Of a stretch of DNA of 64,000 bases, positions 58,701 to 64,000 are shown in pieces (the first letter of the stretch is position 1; each line of letters opens with the position of its first letter). This DNA is from Tolumonas auensis DSM 9187 (GTDB lineage: Bacteria > Pseudomonadota > Gammaproteobacteria > Enterobacterales > Aeromonadaceae). The notes under the pieces are model-generated. The model was not told where the DNA came from. It ran no database searches and worked only from the letters and a program-made list of their open reading frames with translations. The DNA lies in assembly GCF_000023065.1 (NCBI RefSeq), contig NC_012691.1, forward strand, positions 1,346,501-1,410,500, read 5' to 3'. A program made the translations under genes and the position numbers.

Positions 58701-59596
58701 CCTTATCTCAGGTCGCGGATGATGACATTGAGCAGGAAGGGCTGACGCTATGGAGTTTTGGCCCTTTGCCACAGCAATATAGTCAGAAACGGGGCGGGTT
58801 TGAGGTAAAAGCGTATCCGGCACTGGTCGATCAGAAGGATTCTGTTGCGATTCAGCTGTTTGATTCACCGGCTGCACAGCAGTCCGCGATGTGGGCTGGT
58901 CAACGCCGGCTGGTGCTGTTAAACGTGCCGTCACCAATTAAATATCTGCAGGAAAAACTGCCGAATAAAGCGAAGCTGGGGCTTTATTTTACACCGTTCG
59001 GTAAAGTCGCGGACTTGATCGATGACTGTATCGCCTGTGGTTGTGATCAACTGATGCAGCAGCATGGCGGATTGTCATGGGATAGTGATACTTTCCAGCA
59101 GCAAAAAGAGCTCATCCGTGGTGAGCTTAATGAGGCTGTGGTGAAAATTGCCGCGCAGGTGGAGCAGATCCTGACCGCAGCACATGGTATCCGCAAACAG
59201 TTCAAAGGCAAGATGACGCTGGAACTGGCGTTTTCCCATTCAGATATTCAGGCACAACTAGAGCGCTTGATTCATAAAGGCTTTGTGACTGAAACGGGCG
59301 CGGCCCGGTTACCCGATCTGTTGCGTTATATGAAAGGTATAGAGCGACGGATGGAAAAGATCCCGGTCGATGCAAACCGTGATCGTATGTATATGCTCAA
59401 AGTGCAGCATGCCGAACAGGCTTATCAGCAGTTGCTGGGGAAATTACCCAAAGGGCAGGCGATACCGGAAGAGGTTCGCAATATCCGCTGGATGATTGAA
59501 GAACTGCGTATCTCTTATTTTGCCCAGGTTCTGGGGACACCCTATGCGGTATCCGATAAGCGGGTATTGCAGGCGATAGAAGCCATCAAAGTGTAA
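55715..59596 (+). CDS. hrpA: ATP-dependent RNA helicase HrpA
   Basis: This 1293-residue DEAH-box helicase has Walker A GETGSGKT (~95-102), DEAH at ~192-195 (IIIDEAHERSLNIDF), SAT, motif VI QRKGRCGRVAAGICIRLY, the HA2/OB region and the long C-terminal DUF3418 extension typical of HrpA (E. coli HrpA about 1300 residues). HrpA acts in mRNA processing and in rescue of stalled ribosomes. The start is TTG at 55715, with GGAG seven bases upstream and no better ATG. A terminator follows the stop. Confidence 0.95.
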   Translation: MSDAILRSLQSQLSECLPVDKIQLQRRLQGVQRLPANKQAAVLTIIGQELEKARGRALLRQQNIPQLHYPDLPVTDKRHDIADAIRKHQVVIVAGETGSGKTTQLPKICIEAGRGLQGMIGHTQPRRLAARTVAARIAEELHCELGSHVGYKVRFHDQVNESSYIKLMTDGILLAEIQNDRMLTQYDTIIIDEAHERSLNIDFILGYLKQLLPKRPDLKLIITSATIDPQRFSRHFSNAPVIEVSGRTYPVEVRYRPWQEEEDSDPLQGLFNAVDELCVEGLGDILIFMNGEREIRDTADALRKRNLRDTEILPLYSRLSNAEQNRIFSPHAGRRIVLATNVAETSLTVPGIRYVIDPGTARISRYSYKTKVQRLPIEPVSQASANQRKGRCGRVAAGICIRLYSELDFLGRPEFTDPEILRTNLASVILQMLALGLGDMSRFPFVEAPDSRHIKDGLRLLEELGAISGSIEGKQSLRLTPLGRQLARVPLDPRLARMVLAAPQFGCLEEILIITSALSIQDPRERPMDKQQASDEKHRRFEDKDSDFQAFLNLWNYVQEQQDTLSQNQFRKQCQKEFLSYLRLREWQDIHYQVRQATRELSLTINQDAAPEQAIHSAILTGLLSHIGVKDGDKSEYIGARNARFMIFPGSGLFKKPPKWSMVAELTETSRLYGRTAARIQPEWIEPLAQHLIKKNYSDPRWSKKAGAVLASEKVTLYGITLVADREVQYGTIDPVVSRELFIRRALVEGDFETRHRFFAENRKLLAEVEALEAKSRRRDILVDDETLYLFYDAHIPADVVSARHFDSWWMVASKETPELLNFEREMLLQGDASHINEHDYPNQWTQGRLKFRLSYQFEPGEEADGVTVHIPLPLLNQVEPLGFDWLIPGMRHELLIALIKSLPKQWRKNFVPAPNYADALLASISPEQGPLLDAVERQLKRMSGLTVPRECWDWNAIPDHLKMTFRVIDDKRRKVAESKDLLLLKEQLREQVQQTLSQVADDDIEQEGLTLWSFGPLPQQYSQKRGGFEVKAYPALVDQKDSVAIQLFDSPAAQQSAMWAGQRRLVLLNVPSPIKYLQEKLPNKAKLGLYFTPFGKVADLIDDCIACGCDQLMQQHGGLSWDSDTFQQQKELIRGELNEAVVKIAAQVEQILTAAHGIRKQFKGKMTLELAFSHSDIQAQLERLIHKGFVTETGAARLPDLLRYMKGIERRMEKIPVDANRDRMYMLKVQHAEQAYQQLLGKLPKGQAIPEEVRNIRWMIEELRISYFAQVLGTPYAVSDKRVLQAIEAIKV

Positions 59597-59630
59597 TCCG
59601 ATGACGTCAGACATTATCGGATAGGAAAAA

Positions 59631-59657
59631 AATTGGCCTCAGTTAAGAGGCCAATTT
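59631..59657. terminator. Bidirectional terminator after hrpA
   Basis: AATTGGCCTC-AGTTAA-GAGGCCAATTT with A-rich upstream and T-rich downstream flanks, between the convergent hrpA gene and the unknown envelope protein gene. Confidence 0.85.
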
Positions 59658-59688
59658 GTTATCTGACGATCAGCTATTTTTCTGCCAG

Positions 59689-61614
59689 TTATTTTTTCTG
59701 CGGTAATTCCATGCTGCCTTTGATAGTAATACCGTTTTGTTCAAAATCCATTCCGGTAAGCAGACGAACACCGCGCATTTCTTCCAGCATATTCACAACT
59801 TGCTGCACTTCTTTTTCTTCATCGGTCATGCTGCTTGATGCAGCGGATGCAGCGGATGCAGCGGATGCAGCGGATGCAGCGGATGCAGCGGATGCAGTGG
59901 CTGTGGCAGCAGAAGGCTCTGTAGTCATTTCAGCGGCCGAGGTTGCTGTTTCTGGCTGTACCGCATTCTCTGTTGCTGCCTGTTCGAACTGATGGCGTCC
60001 AAACTGAGCCATATCTGCCAGCAGACTGTAATCCAGACCTAACTGGTAGAATCCGTTAGCAGCCAGAGGCTGTTTAGCCAGTGAAGCGGCCAGCTTCGCA
60101 CCGGATTCTCCGGTAAAGATAGTAATGTGCTGACCGTATAAGCCCAGTTTTACTTTATCGGGTAACGGCAGAACCGGTGGTATAGGCAGATCGACGCTCT
60201 GACCATCGGCAGGCAGTTTTACCATACTTGCCAATTCCGGATTGACCATGCTCAGCATGCCCCACAGTTGCTGAGGTTGTTTGCCGGAAACAGAAGCAAC
60301 AAAAGAGAGTTTTTCAATGGCGGCGGGCATGTCAGCCGCATCATCTTTCAGCTTCAGTTCCTGCAGATTAAAACTAACGCCCTGCAGTCCCTGAACCATT
60401 GCCGTGCCCATCGCCAGCATGGATGGATTAGCCATCTTCAGGCTATTCTGAATGTCTTTCAGCGCGGTGCAGGTTACCTGGGCCTGAGTTGTCCGATTCC
60501 ACAAATCTGTAATCACCGGCGCCAGTTCATCAACGTTAAGACCAATCGCGAATTTACTCAGGGATTTATCATCTTTCCCATAGTCAGGTATAAATCCACG
60601 CAGTTTCTGCAGTGAGGTCATAGTCGCGGCATCTTTGGATTCAATTTTGAAGACGCTGTCAAAACGGATCGGATCACCTTTAGTATCCAGATTGGTATAT
60701 CCGAATACTTCTTTTGGCCACAATGCGGCTATATCTTCAATATCTTTCTGACATTCTGGTGTGCGATATTCAGCCAGATTTTTTGTGCTTTCACCTTCAG
60801 TCACTTTATCGAGTAATTTAGCCAGCGAGCTGTCAGCGCGAGTCAGCGTTTTTACTAACATTTCGTTGTTAATAAAGCCGATAGAGCTTTTACGGAATTC
60901 ATATGCCTGAACCAGCTTATCAAGTGTTCCGGCTTGCTTGAGTGATTGCGCCGGTTTCGTGATACCAAATGCGATAGACAGGTCATCTTCCGTGGCCATG
61001 TCACCCACATCCAGTGTCAGAACAGCAAAACCATCTTTTTTGCCAATAGCGAATGCTACCGGGTGTTTGCCCTGGTTAAAGAAATAGCGCTTATAGCTAA
61101 ACTCTTTAATTTTGGCTGTTTCTGCCTTGGCTTTTGTACGTAATTCAGCCGCTGTAATTAATTTGTCGAAATTAACTTCATTTTCTAATTTAAAACGTAA
61201 TACCGGGATGGCCCCAACGGTATAAAAAGCAGCGTCTAATTTATCAGCAAAACCGAAACTCTGAGGATTAACTGTTCCATTGGTGAGCATGGTCACATAT
61301 TCGGCATAAAGTCCGACAATAATTCTTAATCCATCATTCCATTCTTCAGGTTTTGCTTCGATTTCTTTTTGCAGGCGTTCTATTTCCTGCACGGATGCGG
61401 AAGTTCCGCCTGTAAATAACTGAGAGAAACGGGCTTGCAGCGGAGAAATAGTTTCCTGCCATGATGCAGGTTCAAGATCACCCATGAACACCAGTGTATC
61501 CGCGGGAACATAGGTCAGACTGGCGGCGGTAATATCTGATTGCTGCTGGATGGCGTAGTAGGCACCAGCACCGATAGCAGCCGCAATTGCTGCATATAAA
61601 ATCCCGTTTTTCAT
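59689..61614 (-). CDS. Large envelope protein of unknown function
   Basis: This 641-residue protein has an N-terminal export or anchor segment (NGILYAAIAAAIGAGAYYAIQ) and a large soluble periplasmic domain. I do not recognise a family. It has a repeated layout of strands and helices, two cysteines (TPECQKD and QVTCTALKD) that could form a disulfide, and an Ala/Thr/Ser-rich low-complexity linker near residues 563-595 encoded by a 9-bp tandem repeat. A short C-terminal domain (EEMRGVRLLTGMDFEQNGITIKGSMELP) follows the linker. It is monocistronic and convergent with hrpA. Confidence 0.8.
   Translation of the reverse strand: MKNGILYAAIAAAIGAGAYYAIQQQSDITAASLTYVPADTLVFMGDLEPASWQETISPLQARFSQLFTGGTSASVQEIERLQKEIEAKPEEWNDGLRIIVGLYAEYVTMLTNGTVNPQSFGFADKLDAAFYTVGAIPVLRFKLENEVNFDKLITAAELRTKAKAETAKIKEFSYKRYFFNQGKHPVAFAIGKKDGFAVLTLDVGDMATEDDLSIAFGITKPAQSLKQAGTLDKLVQAYEFRKSSIGFINNEMLVKTLTRADSSLAKLLDKVTEGESTKNLAEYRTPECQKDIEDIAALWPKEVFGYTNLDTKGDPIRFDSVFKIESKDAATMTSLQKLRGFIPDYGKDDKSLSKFAIGLNVDELAPVITDLWNRTTQAQVTCTALKDIQNSLKMANPSMLAMGTAMVQGLQGVSFNLQELKLKDDAADMPAAIEKLSFVASVSGKQPQQLWGMLSMVNPELASMVKLPADGQSVDLPIPPVLPLPDKVKLGLYGQHITIFTGESGAKLAASLAKQPLAANGFYQLGLDYSLLADMAQFGRHQFEQAATENAVQPETATSAAEMTTEPSAATATASAASAASAASAASAASAASSSMTDEEKEVQQVVNMLEEMRGVRLLTGMDFEQNGITIKGSMELPQKK
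59837..59899. repeat. 9-bp tandem repeat (GATGCAGCG)6 plus one imperfect unit
   Basis: Six exact consecutive copies (59837-59890) are followed by GATGCAGTG. On the coding (minus) strand each unit adds three residues of the Ala/Ser linker, so copy-number changes alter linker length without shifting the frame. Confidence 0.95.
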
Positions 61615-61696
61615 GTTTGTTATCCTAAGTGAGATGTAAAAATTAAATGCTAGTCAATTGTAAAAGAAATATTATTTTTTTCATTACTGTTTTTAA

Positions 61697-61724
61697 TTGA
61701 CTTCGGCTTGGAATGCTTTAGATT
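61697..61724 (+). promoter_or_regulatory. Predicted promoter of the cold-shock gene
   Basis: TTGACT (61697-61702), 16-base spacer, TAGATT (61719-61724). It places the transcript start near 61731 and leaves an untranslated leader of about 130 bases before the ATG at 61862. Confidence 0.55.
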
Positions 61725-61737
61725 GGTGTTAACTGAT

Positions 61738-61748
61738 TGAGCGACAGA
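61738..61748 (+). promoter_or_regulatory. Cold-box-like element in the csp leader
   Basis: TGAGCGACAGA agrees with the cspA cold box TGACGTACAGA at eight of eleven positions (TGA and ACAGA). It lies near the 5' end of the predicted transcript, as in the E. coli cspA mRNA. Confidence 0.5.
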
Positions 61749-61861
61749 GCTTAAGCGATACTCAGTGCCTTCTTATAGAAGTTCTTTGTTATCACTTCAA
61801 GCAAACCTCTTTCAGCGTTAATGGCCGAGAGGCTCAAGTATTTTGTGTTAGGAAATGTGTT

Positions 61862-62068
61862 ATGTCCGTACGTACTGGCAAAGTAAAATGGTTCAACGAA
61901 GCTAAAGGTTTTGGTTTTATTCAGCAGGATGAAGGTCCGGATGTGTTTGTTCACTTCCGTGCTATCAACTCTACCGGTTTCAAAACCCTGGCTGAAGGCC
62001 AACGTGTTCAGTTCACTGTGACTCAAGGCCAGAAAGGCCCACAGGCTGAAAACGTAACTGTACTGTAA
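61862..62068 (+). CDS. CspA-family cold-shock protein
   Basis: This 68-residue OB-fold protein binds single-stranded RNA or DNA and acts as an RNA chaperone. RNP1 (KGFGFI) and RNP2 (DVFVHF) are intact. Size and sequence are those of a CspA/CspE-type protein; the paralogue letter cannot be assigned. The long leader with a cold-box-like element suggests cold induction. GGAAATG precedes the ATG by a few bases, and a strong terminator follows. Confidence 0.95.
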   Translation: MSVRTGKVKWFNEAKGFGFIQQDEGPDVFVHFRAINSTGFKTLAEGQRVQFTVTQGQKGPQAENVTVL

Positions 62069-62085
62069 TTTATACAGTAGCAGAT

Positions 62086-62114
62086 AAAAAAAGCGCCTTA
62101 GGCGCTTTTTTTTT
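62086..62114. terminator. csp terminator, also facing mdlB
   Basis: AAAAAAGCGCC-TTA-GGCGCTTTTTTTT, a strong bidirectional intrinsic terminator between convergent genes. Confidence 0.9.
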
Positions 62115-62152
62115 ACCTTTCAAATACATCCGACGACCGATTTCTGTTGCTG

Positions 62153-63880
62153 CTAGCTGAGCGTCATCTGCTGTAACTGATACAGCGTCGCATAGTGTTT
62201 GTTCGCAGCCAGTAACGCGCTGTGATTTCCCCGTTCAATGATCTTTCCATGCTGCAATACCAGAATTTCATCTGCATCGACGATGGTTGATAAACGGTGT
62301 GCGACAATCAGCCAGGCATGCTGGTGGCGGATAGAGGCGATGGCCTGCTGCAGATGATGTTCGGTCTGTGAGTCTACATTCGCGGTGGCTTCATCCAGTA
62401 TCAATATTGGCGGATGGGTAATCAACGCTCTGGCGAAAGAGAGTAACTGACGCTGACCGGCGGAGAGATTCTTGCCACCTTCCTGCAATGGCATTGATAA
62501 CGCTTCTGCAGGGTTCATGCTTTCAAACCACTGCACATGTGTTAACACCTGCACAATTTCATCATCACTGATATTCGTGCGTCCGAAGCGGATGTTCTCT
62601 GCCACGGTGCCGGCGAAGATAAACGGATCCTGCTGGATCACACCAATCTGTGAGCGCAGACTTTTCAGATCCCATTCTTTAATAGGATGCTGCTCAATCA
62701 TAATGTCACCGGATGTTACCTGATACATGCGGCTTAGCAGATGCAGTATGGTCGATTTTCCGCTGCCGGTGTGGCCGACCAGTGCCATCATTTTCCCGCG
62801 TTGCAGCTCCAGATTGATGTCCTGCAGAACCAGTTCACCATCCTTCTGGTAGCGAAAGTTTACCTTCCGGAAACTGATATTTCCCTGAACAGGCTGTTGG
62901 TATGTTCCTGATGGTTCTTTTTCTGTATCAAGCAGATTGAAAATGCGCTCGCCGGCGATTAACGATTGCTGGATCTGTGTTAACTGGTTGGTGAGTTCAT
63001 TCAGCGGCTCGATCATGCGGCCCATATAACTAACGAAGGCATAAATGACACCAACCTGAATTTGAGACGTGCCTTGCAGTGCAAACCAGCTCAGCAGTGA
63101 GCCCAGGGTGATGATATAAAGCAGGTCGATCATCGGACGCAGCAAAAAGCCGTTTAGCTGTAACACCTTCATTCTGGCCTGCAGATATTGCTGATTGGTT
63201 ACAGCAAATTTTTCGGCAAAGCGCTTTTCCTGTACCAGCGACTGAATGATCGGTATCCCTTGCAGTGTTTCGCTGAGCTGGTGATTGAGATCGGACAGAC
63301 ACTGCCGTGCCTGTCGTGACCAGGGCATAGAGCAGCGCTGATAAATTTGCATGATGACGACGGTGGCCAGCATCATTAATCCGCACAGACAAGCCAGTTG
63401 CCAGTTAAGCCAGAACATACCGCCTAAAATTCCGGTCAGTAAGACGATTTTCTGAATAGACTGACCGATCACCTGAATATAAAGCTGCAACAGCGTTTCG
63501 GTATCATTACCAATAGTGGAAATCAGATGTCCGGTCTGATGGCGGTCGAGATAACTGGCCGGAAGCCGGAGTGCAGCAAGGAAAGTCTCTTGCCTGAGAT
63601 TTTTGATGATGGCTTGTGCTGCTCGGCTGAACAGAAGCGCCTGCTGATAACTGCTGAAAGCGGCAATGCCTTGCAGGGATAAATAGGCAAGAACGAACAG
63701 GCCGATTTCATTCACAAACCAGAGACCAGCCGCAAGCCGGGTATCAATAAAGTATTTGATAAGCAACGGACCGCTGATTTCAGCCAGCGCAGACAGAAAC
63801 AGAAAACCCAGTCCGGCCAGTATTATTCGGGTGTATGGCTTGCAATAGGCGAGCAGACGTAACAGGGTCTTATTCATCAT
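62153..63880 (-). CDS. mdlB: ABC exporter half-transporter MdlB (SmdB)
   Basis: This 575-residue half-transporter has six membrane segments (~17-310) and a nucleotide-binding domain with Walker A GHTGSGKST, signature LSAGQRQLLSFARAL and Walker B ILILDEATANVDSQTE. It pairs with MdlA, whose 3' end overlaps its start by 11 bases on the same strand. In E. coli, MdlAB (SmdAB) is linked to drug efflux. Two adjacent ATGs (63880, 63877) are possible starts. MdlB is the last gene of the pair. Confidence 0.93.
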   Translation of the reverse strand: MMNKTLLRLLAYCKPYTRIILAGLGFLFLSALAEISGPLLIKYFIDTRLAAGLWFVNEIGLFVLAYLSLQGIAAFSSYQQALLFSRAAQAIIKNLRQETFLAALRLPASYLDRHQTGHLISTIGNDTETLLQLYIQVIGQSIQKIVLLTGILGGMFWLNWQLACLCGLMMLATVVIMQIYQRCSMPWSRQARQCLSDLNHQLSETLQGIPIIQSLVQEKRFAEKFAVTNQQYLQARMKVLQLNGFLLRPMIDLLYIITLGSLLSWFALQGTSQIQVGVIYAFVSYMGRMIEPLNELTNQLTQIQQSLIAGERIFNLLDTEKEPSGTYQQPVQGNISFRKVNFRYQKDGELVLQDINLELQRGKMMALVGHTGSGKSTILHLLSRMYQVTSGDIMIEQHPIKEWDLKSLRSQIGVIQQDPFIFAGTVAENIRFGRTNISDDEIVQVLTHVQWFESMNPAEALSMPLQEGGKNLSAGQRQLLSFARALITHPPILILDEATANVDSQTEHHLQQAIASIRHQHAWLIVAHRLSTIVDADEILVLQHGKIIERGNHSALLAANKHYATLYQLQQMTLS

Positions 63881-64000
63881 CTTCCTCTGTCAGAGCCTGT
63901 TCCAGTTGCTGATAGCGCCATGTCCGGGCATACCAGCCATCTTTTTCCAGCAATGAGTGATGAGAACCGGACTCCTGTTGCTCACCCTGTTCCAGAACAA
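63870..64000 (-). CDS. mdlA: MdlA (SmdA), C-terminal end only, cut by the window edge
   Basis: Translation of the minus strand from the window edge gives the C-terminus of an ABC exporter. SGSHHSLLEKDGWYARTWRYQ follows the usual H-loop region, and the frame ends in EEDDE before a TAA at 63870-63872. Position directly before mdlB and the overlap with its start identify it as the partner subunit. Confidence 0.85.
   Translation of the reverse strand, partial: VLEQGEQQESGSHHSLLEKDGWYARTWRYQQLEQALTEEDDE

Overview
The window reads as chromosomal DNA of a gammaproteobacterium. Protein sequences and gene order (metK-tkt-pgk-fbaA, endA-rsmE-gshB-yqgE-ruvX, PitA, YfcD, HrpA, MdlAB) suggest the Aeromonadales, close to Tolumonas or Aeromonas. 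The genus is an inference from remembered sequence resemblance, not from a search. No phage, insertion sequence or CRISPR array was found.

Layout. (1) 1-6.1 kb: a minus-strand sugar ABC importer (binding protein, two permeases, MalK/UgpC-type ATPase), a divergent LysR-type regulator and an orphan PTS EIIB domain. The same perfect 9-5-9 inverted repeat lies upstream of the binding protein/LysR pair and of the EIIB gene, so they look like one regulon. (2) 6.1-9.4 kb: a consensus CRP site, a leader with three hairpins, a polytopic membrane protein translationally coupled to a short-chain dehydrogenase, an unknown small protein and tRNA-Arg(CCU). (3) 9.4-13.4 kb: a compact minus-strand operon of a LolD-like ATPase, a LolC/E-like permease, a LolA-fold periplasmic protein and an outer-membrane beta-barrel, which looks like a dedicated route to the outer membrane. 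(4) 13.6-25.9 kb: housekeeping genes purC, ruvX, yqgE, gshB, rsmE, endA, a DUF5718 gene, sprT, metK, tkt, pgk and fbaA.

(5) 26-46.7 kb is the outstanding region: a complete Lap-type biofilm adhesion system. A type I secretion system (LapB ATPase with an apparently inactive C39-like domain, LapC, TolC-like LapE) is followed by the LapG periplasmic protease, the LapD c-di-GMP receptor and two tandem retention-module RTX adhesins. Both adhesins share the N-terminal retention module, a 132-bp upstream leader, an unassigned pre-RTX domain and the C-terminal secretion signal, but have different extender repeats: 102-residue cadherin-like repeats in the first, 108- and 130-residue repeats in the second. 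The second is broken by a one-base insertion inside the sixth of twelve nearly identical 390-bp repeats. A small acidic ORF of unknown function sits between them. The expected logic is that LapD bound to c-di-GMP holds LapG away from the retention modules, and that falling c-di-GMP lets LapG release the adhesins.

(6) 46.7-64 kb: ribA, a DUF2845 protein, pitA, a GNAT acetyltransferase, Nudix hydrolase YfcD, an LtaS-like membrane sulfatase-fold enzyme, a Cache hybrid histidine kinase, hrpA, a large unknown envelope protein with a 9-bp tandem repeat, a cold-shock protein gene with a recognisable cold box in its leader, and mdlB with the 3' end of mdlA running off the window edge.

Noncoding stretches near or above 300 bases: 5951-6268 holds an operator, a CRP site and hairpins; 9155-9458 holds the tRNA gene; 23210-23516 holds the tkt terminator and presumably the pgk promoter, with nothing else recognised.
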